NCBI RefSeq assembly: GCF_900112415.1
Contig: NZ_FOLV01000007.1
Location: forward strand, 1-64,000
Direction of reading: 5' to 3'
DNA: 64,000 nucleotides
Source: Bacillus sp. 491mf
GTDB lineage: Bacteria; Bacillota; Bacilli; Bacillales; Bacillaceae_G
The notes beneath the pieces were generated by a model that did no database searches, was not told the DNA's origin, and saw only the letters and a program-made list of their open reading frames with translations. Below are positions 10,301 to 20,012 of the stretch, piece after piece (position 1 is the first letter of the stretch; each line of letters opens with the position of its first letter). The position numbers and the translations under genes were made by a program.

Positions 10301-10643
10301 TGAAGGAGCAATTGTTTTAATAGAAGGGAAAATTGAACAGCGAAACAATAAGCTCCAATGGATTGTAAATGGCTTGTATCCATTAGAGACGATGGATACT
10401 TACGAGGAAATGAAAGACGCTTCTATTTACGTGAAAATCCCATCACAGTATGAGAAAAGACTGTTAAACAATGTCACAAAAATATTGTTTAACTATTCAG
10501 GTTTTGCGAAAGTACTAATTTATTATGAAAAAGAGCATAAGATGGTACAATTATCACGTAGCTTATCCATTCATCCAAGTGAAGAATGTTTACAAGCGCT
10601 TTATGAGATAGTCGGTAAGGAAAATATCGTTGTAAAAATATAA
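7314..10643 (+). CDS. dnaE: DNA polymerase III alpha subunit DnaE
   Basis: A 1109-aa replicative polymerase of the DnaE class, which in Bacillus works beside PolC and extends primers on the lagging strand. Order: PHP domain (about 1-200, starting MKFVHLQCQTVYSLLKSACK), polymerase core (about 270-830) with GPGRGSAAGSLVSY and the catalytic aspartates in LPDIDIDFPD, helix-hairpin-helix region, then an OB fold near 960-1040 (QRAIVYLTNIKVIRTKKLQK). The start is GTG behind GAGAGGG, with a TATAAT at 7272-7277 upstream. Length agrees with Gram-positive DnaE. Firm. Confidence 0.97.
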   Translation: MKFVHLQCQTVYSLLKSACKIDELVHQAKELGFPALAITDENVMYGVIPFYKACKKAGIQPIIGLTASIWNEEEEQSYPLVLLAENETGYLNLLKISSSIMTKSKEGIPKKWLAHYAGGLIAISPGKEGEIEKLLLQGKHEAAAEVANMYKQIFASFYISVQHHAVQEELLLQEELLPFAKQLDILIVATNDIRYVKQSDAIVQECLLSVHSGTKMADSERPRLQTDQYYMKSASEMEALFASIPEAVQNTLSIAKRCHVEIPFQTNQLPKFPVPTNESSDQFLRRLCEEGLHKRYEIVNDVHKARLNHELHTISRMGFSDYFLIVWDFMKYAHEHGILTGPGRGSAAGSLVSYVLEITDIDPIQYNLLFERFLNPERVTLPDIDIDFPDIRRDEMIRYVKNKYGELRVAQIVTFGTLAAKAAIRDIARVMGLPPNEIDIFSKHIPSKVGITLEEAYTESPSLQSYLQSNLVFQRVFDIAKRVEGLPRHTSIHAAGVIMSEAPLTNSVAIQGGHDDVYVTQYPAEVLEELGLLKMDFLGLRNLTLLENIRMFIAKTTGTSLDLRKLPLQDTNTFALLGRGDTTGIFQLESSGMRNVLRSLKPNEFEDIVAVNALYRPGPMEQIPVFIDSKHGKRAIHYLHPDLKPILENTYGVIVYQEQIMQIASRLAGFSLGEADLLRRAVSKKNRDILDEERMHFVKGCLQNGYDEETAQKIYDLIVRFANYGFNRSHAVAYSMIGYQLAYLKANYPLQFMTALLSSAIGNEEKIVQYVRETKRKGFRVLPPSLHKSGYEFQVEGNAIRYSLLAIRNVGMATVNALIEERNKKPFQDLFAFCLRMPAKFVTERNLETMVWAGCFDDFNVSRSALCNSIKGALEYASLAREIGEELVPKSEYAQEAELTFIEQLNKEKEALGYYLTSYPTAQYAKLVKELEIPTLAETMKQQRKVQRAIVYLTNIKVIRTKKLQKMAFITFCDQNHEMEGVVFPETYIHFAERLHEGAIVLIEGKIEQRNNKLQWIVNGLYPLETMDTYEEMKDASIYVKIPSQYEKRLLNNVTKILFNYSGFAKVLIYYEKEHKMVQLSRSLSIHPSEECLQALYEIVGKENIVVKI

Positions 10644-10673
10644 TGGACAATTTCCTACCATTTCGATTATAGT
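10644..10673 (+). promoter_or_regulatory. putative SigA promoter of ytsJ operon
   Basis: TGGACA (10644-10649), an 18-nt spacer, then TATAGT (10668-10673). Predicted start near 10680 places the palindrome at 10687-10699 just downstream of the transcription start. Confidence 0.5.
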
Positions 10674-10686
10674 AGTAATAGCGTTC

Positions 10687-10699
10687 GTGGTCAGACCAC
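10687..10699. promoter_or_regulatory. GntR/FadR-type operator palindrome
   Basis: A perfect inverted repeat GTGGTC-A-GACCAC. Its core TGGTCAGACCA has the TGGT-N3-ACCA form bound by FCD-class GntR regulators such as PdhR and FadR. It lies between the putative promoter and ytsJ, and a GntR-FCD gene follows ytsJ, so autoregulation of the pair is the simplest inference. Confidence 0.65.
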
Positions 10700-10753
10700 C
10701 TTGGAGAATGAATTAACATTATGCAGCAAGAAAATATGAGGAGAGTGGATCGT

Positions 10754-11992
10754 TTGTCAACACTTCGTGAAGAAGCACTTCACATGCATAGAGTGCATCA
10801 AGGAAAACTAGAAACAGTATCAAAAGTAAAGGTAGAAAATGCAAAGGATTTAAGTCTTGCGTATTCTCCAGGGGTTGCAGAACCATGTAAAGTTATTTAT
10901 GACGATAAGAGCAAGGTATACGAATATACAATGAAGGGCAATATGGTAGCAGTTGTAACAGATGGAACGGCTGTATTAGGTCTTGGAAATATTGGACCGG
11001 AAGCATCACTTCCTGTTATGGAAGGTAAAGCTGTATTATTTAAGAGCTTTGCTGGCGTAGATGCATTTCCAATTGCTTTAAATACAAATGATGTAGATAA
11101 AATTGTTGAAACTGTAAAATTAATGGAGCCAACTTTTGGTGGCGTAAACTTAGAAGATATTGCAGCACCAAACTGCTTTATTATTGAAGAGCGTTTGAAA
11201 AAAGAAACAAATATTCCTGTATTCCACGATGATCAGCACGGAACAGCAATTGTAACAGTAGCAGGTCTTGTGAATGCATTAAAGCTAGTTGGAAAGAAAA
11301 TGTCTGATATTAAAGTTGTTGCAAACGGTGCTGGGGCAGCGGGTATTGCAATTATTAAACTTTTATATCGCTACGGTGTACGCGACATTATTATGTGCGA
11401 TACGAAAGGTGCGATTTTTGAAGGAAGATCTGTCGGTATGAATCCTGTGAAAAATGAAGTTGCAAAATATACGAATAAAAATCGTGTAGAAGGTTCATTA
11501 GCAGAAGTGATTCAAGATGCAGATGTGTTCATCGGTGTATCTGCAGAAGGCGCATTAACACAAGAAATGGTCCGTACTATGAACGAAGATGCAATTATCT
11601 TTGCGATGGCGAATCCAAATCCAGAAATTATGCCAGACATGGCAAAAGCAGCTGGAGCGGCAGTTGTAGGTACGGGGCGTTCAGATTTCCCAAACCAAGT
11701 AAACAACGTGTTAGCTTTCCCGGGTATTTTCCGTGGTGCTCTTGATGTACATGCAACGCAAATTAACGAAGAAATGAAAGTTGCAGCAGTAAAAGCTATT
11801 GCTGAACTTGTATCGGAAGAAGAGTTAAGTGCTGATTATATTATTCCAGCTCCGTTTGATGTACGCGTAGCACCGCAAGTAGCAGCGTATGTTGCAAAGG
11901 CGGCTATGGAAACAGGTGTTGCTCGCCGTCAAGTTGATCCACAAGAAGTGGCTGAAAGAACGAGAAATCTAGCGATTATCGGCAAAGAATAA
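10754..11992 (+). CDS. ytsJ: NAD(P)-dependent malic enzyme YtsJ
   Basis: Oxidative decarboxylation of malate to pyruvate; the B. subtilis counterpart YtsJ is NADP-preferring and is the main malic enzyme. 412 aa. Visible: SLAYSPGVAEPC near the N-terminus, FHDDQHGTAIVT (malate/metal region), the dinucleotide fold VVANGAGAAGIAI and the FAMANPNPEI loop. I choose TTG 10754, about 10 nt behind AGGAG, because it matches the family N-terminus (S-x-LREEALHMH). An in-frame ATG at 10721 would add 11 residues and has no well-placed ribosome site. Followed after 14 nt by the GntR gene. Confidence 0.92.
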   Translation: MSTLREEALHMHRVHQGKLETVSKVKVENAKDLSLAYSPGVAEPCKVIYDDKSKVYEYTMKGNMVAVVTDGTAVLGLGNIGPEASLPVMEGKAVLFKSFAGVDAFPIALNTNDVDKIVETVKLMEPTFGGVNLEDIAAPNCFIIEERLKKETNIPVFHDDQHGTAIVTVAGLVNALKLVGKKMSDIKVVANGAGAAGIAIIKLLYRYGVRDIIMCDTKGAIFEGRSVGMNPVKNEVAKYTNKNRVEGSLAEVIQDADVFIGVSAEGALTQEMVRTMNEDAIIFAMANPNPEIMPDMAKAAGAAVVGTGRSDFPNQVNNVLAFPGIFRGALDVHATQINEEMKVAAVKAIAELVSEEELSADYIIPAPFDVRVAPQVAAYVAKAAMETGVARRQVDPQEVAERTRNLAIIGKE

Positions 11993-12006
11993 GCGAGGAA
12001 TGCTCA

Positions 12007-12642
12007 TTGACATCATCACAAACAAAAGTATATCTAGAAATAGTGAAAAAAATCCGTTTGATCATACAAGAGGATGGACTAAAGGCGGGCGACCGCCTTC
12101 CATCTGAACGTGAGCTAAGTGCACGTTTAAATGTCGGGCGCTCCTCTGTTCGTGAAGCGCTCAGATCGTTAGAACTAGTAGGCCTAATTGAAACGCGGCG
12201 CGGTGAAGGAACGTTCATTCGAAACTTTTATGAAAACGGCTTGGTGCAATTAATTGCACCGTTCGTATTACAAGATGAAAAGACACGGCAGGATTTGTTA
12301 CAAGTGAAAGAATTGCTTGAAAAAGATGCGATTCGTGTTTTATGCCAGAAAGAGGCGGAAAACAACTTAGAGGCGCTTCAAAACATTTTTTCTGATGAAC
12401 AATCATCTATCTCGGTATTTCATCAAATCTTTTTAAAAACGCTTGTAGAACAAGTTGATAATTATTTAATGTATCGTGTTTGGATGATTGTACATGACTA
12501 CGCTTCGACGCTTTCTTATGATGTTCATTTAAACGCGCGAGAGTTACATGAAAAGCTATATATAGCATTACAGAATAAACAAGAACAAACAGCATTAGAG
12601 TTTTATGATGCAATAATGGAAAATATACAGTTTCATTTGTAG
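12007..12642 (+). CDS. GntR family regulator, FadR/FCD subfamily
   Basis: A 211-aa DNA-binding regulator. The N-terminal winged helix (about 5-70) contains GDRLPSERELSARLNVGRSS and VREALRSLELVGLIETRRGE, the GntR signature. The C-terminal all-helical region (about 80-210) is FCD-like and somewhat short. Such regulators bind organic acids or acyl-CoA. Start is TTG 12007 behind GAGGAA. It sits between malic enzyme and accDA, so malate, pyruvate or a fatty-acid intermediate is a reasonable ligand guess, but it is only a guess. A matching operator lies at 10687-10699. Confidence 0.88.
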   Translation: MTSSQTKVYLEIVKKIRLIIQEDGLKAGDRLPSERELSARLNVGRSSVREALRSLELVGLIETRRGEGTFIRNFYENGLVQLIAPFVLQDEKTRQDLLQVKELLEKDAIRVLCQKEAENNLEALQNIFSDEQSSISVFHQIFLKTLVEQVDNYLMYRVWMIVHDYASTLSYDVHLNARELHEKLYIALQNKQEQTALEFYDAIMENIQFHL

Positions 12643-12787
12643 ATCTACCTTGCTTATACATGTATGAATGAGCAAGAGTTTACTTTATACAAAATTTGTC
12701 GAAATAACCATGACACGTTCTGACACAAATTCTACAAGATAACGTTTAAAGTTAAACGTAAAGAGACGGGTTATAAGGCAAATTGAG

Positions 12788-12834
12788 AAAATAAGGCTAA
12801 CACCAATTGATTTAGGTGTTAGCCCCATTTTCTT
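12788..12834 (+). terminator. hairpin upstream of accD (terminator or attenuator)
   Basis: Stem GGCTAACACC (12795-12804) / GGTGTTAGCC (12815-12824), extended by AGAAAAT / ATTTTCT. It lies 45 nt before the accD start. It may end the GntR transcript or act in the accDA leader; the T tract is interrupted. Confidence 0.6.
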
Positions 12835-12879
12835 ACTCGTTAACCTTAGCTCTTTTATCACCTAAAGGAGGGTCAAACT

Positions 12880-13749
12880 TTGCTACGAGATTTATTCCTA
12901 AAGAAGAAAAAGTATGCTGCAATTCCTTCAGAGCAGGTACGAAAAGATGTACCGGACGGTGTCATGACAAAATGTCCGAAATGTAAAAAAATCATGTATA
13001 CGAAAGAACTTCTGAAAAATTTAAAAGTCTGTGTGAACTGTGGCTATCATCACCCGATGAATGCATGGGAGCGCCTTGAAAGTTTGCTAGATGAAAATTC
13101 ATTTCGTGAATATGACAAAGAAATGATTTCGGCGAACCCGCTTCAATTCCCTGGCTATGAGGAGAAACTCGAGAGTGATCGTAAAAAAACCGGATTAAAT
13201 GAAGCGGTTGTGACAGGAGAAGGAACAATCGAAGATATGCTGGTTGTTGTTGCGGTTATGGATTCAAGGTTTCGAATGGGAAGCATGGGCTCTGTTGTAG
13301 GTGAAAAAATTGCGCGTGCTGTTGAAAAAGCATATGAAATGAAAGCGCCGTTTCTTATTTTTACTGCATCAGGCGGAGCTCGTATGCAAGAGGGTATTTT
13401 AAGCTTAATGCAAATGGCGAAAACAAGTATAGCTTTGAAAAAACATAGCAATGCAGGTGGTTTATTCATTTCGATTATGACGCATCCAACGACGGGCGGG
13501 GTTTCTGCAAGCTTTGCTTCACTTGGTGATTACAATTTAGCAGAACCTGGTGCATTAATTGGGTTTGCTGGTCGTCGTGTAATTGAACAGACGGTTCGTG
13601 AGGAATTGCCAGAGGATTTCCAAACGGCAGAGTTTTTATTAGATCACGGACAATTAGATGCAGTTGTGCATCGCAATGATATGAGAGACACGCTCCGCAA
13701 GATTTTAGAAGTTCATCAAGGGGAGGAAGTGGCGTCATGGCAGAATTAG
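12880..13749 (+). CDS. accD: acetyl-CoA carboxylase carboxyltransferase beta subunit
   Basis: 289 aa. It pairs with AccA to transfer the carboxyl group from biotin to acetyl-CoA, making malonyl-CoA for fatty-acid synthesis. An N-terminal zinc ribbon is seen as CPKCKK (about 31-36) and CVNCGYHH (about 50-57), followed by the crotonase-fold core with [12 protein letters not shown] and [13 protein letters not shown]. Start is TTG 12880, 6 nt behind AAAGGAGGG. The 3' end overlaps accA by 13 nt, implying coupled translation in equal amounts. Confidence 0.96.
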   Translation: MLRDLFLKKKKYAAIPSEQVRKDVPDGVMTKCPKCKKIMYTKELLKNLKVCVNCGYHHPMNAWERLESLLDENSFREYDKEMISANPLQFPGYEEKLESDRKKTGLNEAVVTGEGTIEDMLVVVAVMDSRFRMGSMGSVVGEKIARAVEKAYEMKAPFLIFTASGGARMQEGILSLMQMAKTSIALKKHSNAGGLFISIMTHPTTGGVSASFASLGDYNLAEPGALIGFAGRRVIEQTVREELPEDFQTAEFLLDHGQLDAVVHRNDMRDTLRKILEVHQGEEVASWQN

Positions 13750-14711
13750 AATTTGAAAAACCAGTTGTTGAGTTAAGAAATAAAATTAGCGAGTTAAAAG
13801 AATATACGCAAAACAGCCAGGTGGATTTCAGTGAAGAAATTCATATCTTAGAAGGCAAATTAGAGCATTTAGAAGAAGAAATATACGGAAACATGAAAGT
13901 ATGGGACCGTGTTCAAATTGCTCGTCATGCTGAAAGACCGACAACACTGGATTACATCCAGCACCTATTTACTGACTTTTTTGAATGTCATGGTGATCGC
14001 TTATTTGGTGATGATGCAGCGATTGTTGGCGGGATTGCAAAATATAATGGGATGCCTGTTACAGTAATTGGTCATCAACGCGGGAAAGATACGAAAGAAA
14101 ATATTCGCCGTAATTTCGGGATGCCTCATCCAGAGGGGTATCGTAAAGCGTTGCGCCTTATGAAACAAGCTGAAAAATTTAATCGCCCAATCATCTGTTT
14201 CGTTGATACAAAAGGTGCATATCCAGGAAAGGCAGCTGAAGAGCGTGGACAAAGTGAAGCAATTGCACGCAATTTATTTGAAATGGCTGGACTGACTGTA
14301 CCTGTTATTTGTATTGTAATCGGTGAAGGTGGAAGTGGCGGTGCATTAGGTCTTGGTGTAGGTAATTATGTACACATGCTAGAAAACTCCACATATTCGG
14401 TTATTTCGCCTGAAGGAGCAGCGACAATTCTTTGGAAAGATGCCACGAAATCAAAAGAAGCTGCAGAAACGATGAAAATTACAGCGGCTAATTTGAAAGA
14501 ATTAGGTGTCATTGATGAAATTATCCCAGAAGCTCGCGGCGGTGCACATCGTGACGTAGTGAAGCAAGCGGAATATATGAATCGAACATTGCAGAAAACA
14601 TTCCAACAATTAGAAGGCGTTTCGAAAGACCAACTAGTTGAAAATCGCTATAAAAAATTTATGAAAATTGGGCAAGTTTCGTTTTCAAACGCTTCCATTG
14701 GGGTAAAATAG
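13737..14711 (+). CDS. accA: acetyl-CoA carboxylase carboxyltransferase alpha subunit
   Basis: 324 aa. Partner of AccD in the carboxyltransferase heterotetramer. Seen: a helical N-terminus, [20 protein letters not shown], the oxyanion region [14 protein letters not shown] and [14 protein letters not shown]. Start ATG 13737 lies inside the end of accD, behind GGGGAGGAAGTG. A terminator follows at 14712. Confidence 0.96.
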   Translation: MAELEFEKPVVELRNKISELKEYTQNSQVDFSEEIHILEGKLEHLEEEIYGNMKVWDRVQIARHAERPTTLDYIQHLFTDFFECHGDRLFGDDAAIVGGIAKYNGMPVTVIGHQRGKDTKENIRRNFGMPHPEGYRKALRLMKQAEKFNRPIICFVDTKGAYPGKAAEERGQSEAIARNLFEMAGLTVPVICIVIGEGGSGGALGLGVGNYVHMLENSTYSVISPEGAATILWKDATKSKEAAETMKITAANLKELGVIDEIIPEARGGAHRDVVKQAEYMNRTLQKTFQQLEGVSKDQLVENRYKKFMKIGQVSFSNASIGVK

Positions 14712-14750
14712 AAAAAGCGTGCGTTCCATATCGCGAATGCACGTTTTTCT
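14712..14750 (+). terminator. terminator of accDA
   Basis: Stem GCGTGCGTTC / GAATGCACGT with two G-U pairs, followed by TTTTTCTT. Confidence 0.75.
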
Positions 14751-14833
14751 TATGAAAAGACACATCTTCTCCATTGTAATTCTATGTTTTTTCATGTTAT
14801 TTTATTATAAGGCAAATAATCTTTATGAGGTGA

Positions 14834-15799
<966 letters not shown>

Positions 15800-15853
15800 T
15801 TGGTGTAATATTAAGTAAATGGTAACGTTTTCATAAATCTTTGGAGGTGCGGT

Positions 15854-17611
15854 ATGCGCAAAACTAAAATTGTATGTACAATTGGTCCCGCTAGTGAAAG
15901 TATTGAGAAGTTAGAAGAATTAATCGGAGCAGGTATGAACGTTTGTCGTTTAAACTTCTCTCACGGTAGTCATGAGGAGCATGGATTACGCATTAAAACG
16001 ATTCGTGAGGCTGCAAAGAAAACAGGTAAAACTGTAGCAATCTTACTTGATACAAAAGGTCCAGAAATTCGTACGCATGACTTTGTAGACGGACAAGCTG
16101 AACTAAAAACAGGTGAAGAAGTTGTTATTTCTACAGAGCAAGTGTTAGGAACTGCTGAAAAGTTTTCTGTAACTTACGCAGGACTTTATGACGATGTAGA
16201 CCCAGGTTCTCGTATTCTAATTGATGACGGTCTTATCGAGTTAGAGGTAATTGAAAAAGCAAACGGTGATATCCGCACAAAAGTATTAAACAGCGGTATG
16301 GTAAAAAATAAAAAAGGTGTAAACGTACCGAACGTAAGCATTAAGCTTCCTGGTATTACAGAAAAAGATATTCAAGACATCGTCTTCGGTATCGAGCAAG
16401 GTGTTGACTTCATTGCAGCTTCTTTCGTACGTAAAGCATCTGACGTATTAGAAATTCGTGAGCTATTAGAAGCACACGGTGCAGGATACATTCAAATTAT
16501 TCCAAAAATCGAGAACCAAGAAGGTATCGATAATATCGACTCTATCCTAGAAGTTTCTGACGGTTTAATGGTAGCGCGCGGTGATATGGGTGTAGAAATT
16601 CCACCAGAAGAAGTGCCGTTAGTACAAAAGCGTCTAATTAAAAAATGTAACGTACTAGGAAAGCCGGTTATTACTGCAACACAAATGTTAGATTCTATGC
16701 AACGTAACCCTCGTCCGACGCGCGCAGAAGCAAGTGACGTAGCGAACGCTATTTTCGATGGTACAGATGCAATTATGCTTTCTGGTGAAACAGCAGCAGG
16801 CTTATACCCAGTTGAAGCAGTAAAAATGATGGCAAATATTGCACTTCGTGTTGAAAAATCATTGCAATATGAAGATATGTTCCAAAAACGTCTTAAAGAG
16901 CAATCTTACACAATTACAGATGCAATTAGCCAATCTGTTGCACATACAGCTCTTGCACTTGATGTAGCGGCAATTGTAGCTCCTACAGAAAGTGGTTATA
17001 CTGCAAAAATGATTTCTAAATATCGTCCGAAATCTCCAATTGTAGCTGTAACATCTAATGAACAAGTACGTCGTCGTCTTGCGCTATCTTGGGGTGTACA
17101 AGCGTTTATGGCAGAAGAAAAAGCAAAATCTACGGATGAAATGTTAGAAACAGCGATTCAAACAGCTATGGATGCAGACATGATCGGTCTTGGTGAAACA
17201 GTTGTAATCACTGCTGGTGTACCGCTTGCTGAAACTGGTACAACAAACTTAATGAAAATTCATGTTGTTGGCGAACAAATCGCTAAAGGACAAGGGATTG
17301 GTCGTAAATCAGCAAAAGGTAAAGTTGTTGTAGCGAAAACAGCTGAGGAAGCATTAGCGAACGTAACAGAAGGTTCTGTTCTTGTTACAGTAAGCACTGA
17401 TAAAGATATGATTCCTGCGATTGAAAAAGCAGCAGCACTTGTTGTAGAAGAAGGCGGTTTAACAAGCCATGCAGCGGTTGTTGGCGTATCAATTGGTATT
17501 CCAGTTATCGTTGGTGTAACAACTGCAACTGCTACGCTAAAAAGTGGCCAAGAAGTAACAGTTGATGCGGCGCGTGGAATTGTATATAATGGACATGCGG
17601 AAGTGCTATAA
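15854..17611 (+). CDS. pyk: pyruvate kinase
   Basis: 585 aa. Converts phosphoenolpyruvate and ADP to pyruvate and ATP. The TIM barrel has CRLNFSHG, the catalytic lysine region [20 protein letters not shown] and [11 protein letters not shown]-terminal extension (about 475-585) with [11 protein letters not shown] is the PEP-utilising-enzyme-like domain typical of Bacillus pyruvate kinases, which explains the length over the usual 470. Start ATG behind GGAGGTGCGG. Terminator follows. Confidence 0.97.
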   Translation: MRKTKIVCTIGPASESIEKLEELIGAGMNVCRLNFSHGSHEEHGLRIKTIREAAKKTGKTVAILLDTKGPEIRTHDFVDGQAELKTGEEVVISTEQVLGTAEKFSVTYAGLYDDVDPGSRILIDDGLIELEVIEKANGDIRTKVLNSGMVKNKKGVNVPNVSIKLPGITEKDIQDIVFGIEQGVDFIAASFVRKASDVLEIRELLEAHGAGYIQIIPKIENQEGIDNIDSILEVSDGLMVARGDMGVEIPPEEVPLVQKRLIKKCNVLGKPVITATQMLDSMQRNPRPTRAEASDVANAIFDGTDAIMLSGETAAGLYPVEAVKMMANIALRVEKSLQYEDMFQKRLKEQSYTITDAISQSVAHTALALDVAAIVAPTESGYTAKMISKYRPKSPIVAVTSNEQVRRRLALSWGVQAFMAEEKAKSTDEMLETAIQTAMDADMIGLGETVVITAGVPLAETGTTNLMKIHVVGEQIAKGQGIGRKSAKGKVVVAKTAEEALANVTEGSVLVTVSTDKDMIPAIEKAAALVVEEGGLTSHAAVVGVSIGIPVIVGVTTATATLKSGQEVTVDAARGIVYNGHAEVL

Positions 17612-17624
17612 GTAATAATATGTG

Positions 17625-17655
17625 GAGAAGGATATGAATCCTTCTCTTTTTTTTA
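17625..17655 (+). terminator. terminator of pfkA-pyk
   Basis: Stem GAGAAGGA / TCCTTCTC with loop TATGAA, then eight T. Confidence 0.9.
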
Positions 17656-17700
17656 CAAAATTTGAAGATTTGTAAAAATGAAAATGACATGAAAAGCTTT

Positions 17701-17833
17701 TTCTTTTTAGGTGGGCAAGAGTAACTGGCCATGCGTAGAAGTGGTCAGGGCCTATTTCTGCAACATGAGAAGTTTAAAACAAAGGGAAGAAGCGAGAGCG
17801 GGTCATGTTGTGTTTTGCATAGCAGCGATTTAT
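17701..17833 (+). repeat. dispersed repeat family 2, copy a
   Basis: A roughly 130-bp repeat running from TTCTTTTTAGGTGGGC to GCATAGCAGCGATTTAT. Related copies are at 25528, 35561, 43941, and inverted at 52862 and 53479. Shared blocks: CTGGC-ATGCGTAGAAG, GTTTAAAACAAAG and GGGTCATGTTGT. It is probably one of the bcr families of the B. cereus group; I cannot assign the number. It lies immediately before fxsA. Confidence 0.75.
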
Positions 17834-17854
17834 ATAGAAAAAGAGGTGATAGGA

Positions 17855-18244
17855 ATGAAAGTGTTTCTTTTTTTGTTTATTTTAATTCCGGCGTTAGAAA
17901 TTACGATGCTGATCGGATCGGGCCGGTGGATTGGGTTATTGCCGACGTTTTGTGTGATTGTGCTAACGGGTATCGTTGGAGCGTATATAGCAAAGCGTCA
18001 AGGGTTAGCGGTATGGAGAGATATTCAATATCGACTCAGTAGAGGGGAACTTCCAGGCGATGCGGTATTGGATGCGATTTGTATATTTGTTGGTGGTATA
18101 CTTTTAATGGTTCCTGGCTATATAACAGATTGTGTTGGAATCGTTTTATTGATTCCGGCAGCGAGAAAACCGGTGAAATATATGATAATCAAATGGATGG
18201 AACGAAAAATAAATCGAAACAATACAATTATCGTACAAAAATAA
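17855..18244 (+). CDS. fxsA: FxsA family membrane protein
   Basis: A 129-aa protein with three or four membrane segments: FLFLFILIPALEITMLIGSG (about 3-22), LLPTFCVIVLTGIVGAYIA (about 27-46) and a C-terminal pair near 70-110 with GGILLMVPGYITD. It ends in a basic tail. FxsA overexpression relieves phage T7 exclusion by the F plasmid in E. coli; its normal role is unclear. I take ATG 17855 behind AAGAGGTGAT. The frame stays open upstream to 17711 only because it reads through the family-2 repeat. Confidence 0.92.
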   Translation: MKVFLFLFILIPALEITMLIGSGRWIGLLPTFCVIVLTGIVGAYIAKRQGLAVWRDIQYRLSRGELPGDAVLDAICIFVGGILLMVPGYITDCVGIVLLIPAARKPVKYMIIKWMERKINRNNTIIVQK

Positions 18245-18281
18245 CGCTTGAAGGAGAAAAACTCTTCAAGCGTTATTTTTT
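18241..18281 (+). terminator. terminator of fxsA
   Basis: Stem ATAACGCTTGAAG / CTTCAAGCGTTAT followed by T6. Confidence 0.9.
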
Positions 18282-18361
18282 GTCGGAAAAACAGATGTAT
18301 ATTTATTCATTTGTAGAAAGATGGAGAAAAGTATAGTATTTTTATTCATTTTTATAAATAA

Positions 18362-18391
18362 AAAAACAAGGAGGGGATTCTCCTTGTTTTA
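18362..18391. terminator. second hairpin between fxsA and ytvI
   Basis: Stem AAAACAAGGAG / CTCCTTGTTTT, flanked by A and T runs. It is likely a bidirectional terminator left of the repeat. The rest of the 368-bp gap from fxsA to ytvI is the bcr1-like repeat. Confidence 0.7.
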
Positions 18392-18422
18392 AGTGGTTTT
18401 TATTAGTGAAGCGATGTTTTTC

Positions 18423-18615
18423 TTTATCCCGTGTTAACCGGCAGTAATACTCCCCCCTCAAAATTCGGCGAAACGACCGAAGATTCTGAGCGAGCCGCTT
18501 CCGCTTTTCTTAAGAAGTTAGGTGGGAGATAAACTGCCCATCAAAGCCCGATTGGTGATGGCTGATAATCAGTGGGGGGATGAAGAAAACCCCACTGATT
18601 AAAGTTTCACTTTAT
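18423..18615 (+). repeat. bcr1-like repeat, full copy with insert
   Basis: 193 bp, bounded on both sides by TTTAT (18423-18427 and 18611-18615), which suggests target duplication or conserved ends. It carries the about 30-bp insert at 18484-18520 shared with the copy at 1-157 but absent from the 44.0 kb copy. The 3' hairpin (CAGTGGGG / CCCCACTG) is intact. The right TTTAT includes the ytvI stop codon. Confidence 0.85.
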
Positions 18616-19718
18616 CCTTTTATAAATTTCCAAAGGTCTTTAAATACATTTGCTTTATGCAATGTATTTAATAAAACGAGCGTTACAGGACCAATAATTA
18701 ATCCTAAAAAACCAAATAGTTTAAATCCGATAAATAAAGAAAATAATGTTGGTAGTGGATCAAGCCCAATGTTAGATGATAATACCTTTGGCTCCATTAA
18801 TTGCCGCTGTACAATGACAACGATATATAAAATAAGTAAACCAAGTGCAAAGGCGGTATCTCCTGTAATGAATACATAAATAATCCATGGAACGAAAACA
18901 GCTCCTGTTCCTAAATATGGAAGTAAATCAACAAATCCTGTAACAAGGGCAATCGTAATTGCATATGGTACACGCAAAATTAATAGCCCGATTAGAACGA
19001 TAATGGTCGTCATAGATATAAGTGTAAATTGTGCTTTTACAAAGCCAAACAAAGCTTTTCGTAAATCCACAAAAATTGTTTTTCCATAACCGTGTAATCG
19101 ATTCGGTAATAACTTTTCTATTTTACGGGCAAGGCGGTGCCAGTCATAACTAATAAAGAATGTAGCCAACAAAACGAATACGAGAACGGTTAAGGTGGTT
19201 GGGAGAGCGCTAATGAAGTTTGTTAATCCGCTTATAATGGCTGTCAAAATAGATTTCATTTGCTGCGTTGCTTCTGTGCCGAGATTTTGAATGTTTGTTG
19301 TAATCGTACTTTGTTGTGTTGCGCCGAGATGGTTAAATTTAGCGATCAAATCGTTGTAGAGTGGCATAATATTGGTAAGAGCAAATTCCTGTAAATATTG
19401 AACTAGAGATGGGAATTTCTCTGGTACGATTTGTAACAAATATGTTGTTGCGGAAATCGCTTCTGTTACAAGATACGTAACGAGCCCAACGATGGCGCCA
19501 AACACAAGGATGAGGCTAATAAATACGGACAAAGCACGAGGAAATCGTAGTTTTTGATCAAGAAAGTTTACAACTGGATTGATCAAATACGCAATTGCAA
19601 AAGCGATAATAAATGGGTAGACAAGACCTGCTGTATACAACAGCGCGCAAACTCCAAATATAGTTGCTGCAATAACAAAGAGAAGTCGAAGTGCTATGTA
19701 GAGTGAATTTCGATTCAA
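18612..19718 (-). CDS. ytvI: AI-2E family transporter YtvI
   Basis: 368 aa, about eight membrane segments, in the AI-2E/PerM (UPF0118) family. The conserved region near 295-330 (GFVDLLPYLGTGAVFVPWII) is typical. YtvI in B. subtilis is a sporulation-locus permease of unknown substrate. The start is TTG behind GGAGGGG on the minus strand. Its stop lies in the end of the adjacent repeat. Confidence 0.9.
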   Translation of the reverse strand: MNRNSLYIALRLLFVIAATIFGVCALLYTAGLVYPFIIAFAIAYLINPVVNFLDQKLRFPRALSVFISLILVFGAIVGLVTYLVTEAISATTYLLQIVPEKFPSLVQYLQEFALTNIMPLYNDLIAKFNHLGATQQSTITTNIQNLGTEATQQMKSILTAIISGLTNFISALPTTLTVLVFVLLATFFISYDWHRLARKIEKLLPNRLHGYGKTIFVDLRKALFGFVKAQFTLISMTTIIVLIGLLILRVPYAITIALVTGFVDLLPYLGTGAVFVPWIIYVFITGDTAFALGLLILYIVVIVQRQLMEPKVLSSNIGLDPLPTLFSLFIGFKLFGFLGLIIGPVTLVLLNTLHKANVFKDLWKFIKG

Positions 19719-20012
19719 AGGTGTTTCCCCTCCTCCATGAAAATGTTACGTATGAGCGAAGCTTGTGTAATCATTCACTTGAAAATATATATCAAATAAT
19801 GAGATGCTTTCATGCCACTTTTGTAAATGGTATGATGTAATATAGGTTTTTTCTTTCTTATTTTACCTTTTTCTTATAAGAAAGAAAAGGAAAGCGATCA
19901 CTTTTGGTGTAAGTGGAAACGATTCTCTATTTGAAGAGTGAATTCCTCTTTTTATTTTAGAAAAGGGGTACATTTGAGATCTCTTCATTATTTTCAGAAA
20001 GGATGTGACATC
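19719..20012. other. intergenic region ytvI-ytwI with inverted repeat
   Basis: Divergent control region. It contains an inverted repeat TTTTCTTTCTTAT / ATAAGAAAGAAAA at about 19851-19887 with a pyrimidine loop, and a sequence GTGGAAACGATTCTC at about 19913 that matches only the left half of a cre site. No convincing small gene seen. Confidence 0.4.

Noticed and set aside
15805-15835. cre-like sequence TGGTAACGTTTTCA between pfkA and pyk
   Set aside because: One fixed position of the consensus is wrong and it lies inside an operon; kept out of the feature list.
17711-17854. 48-codon N-terminal extension of FxsA
   Set aside because: It is the family-2 repeat read in frame. ATG 17855 has a proper ribosome site and gives the family length.
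18580-18879. 99-aa plus-strand ORF within ytvI
   Set aside because: Antisense shadow of the ytvI coding region, starting in the repeat.
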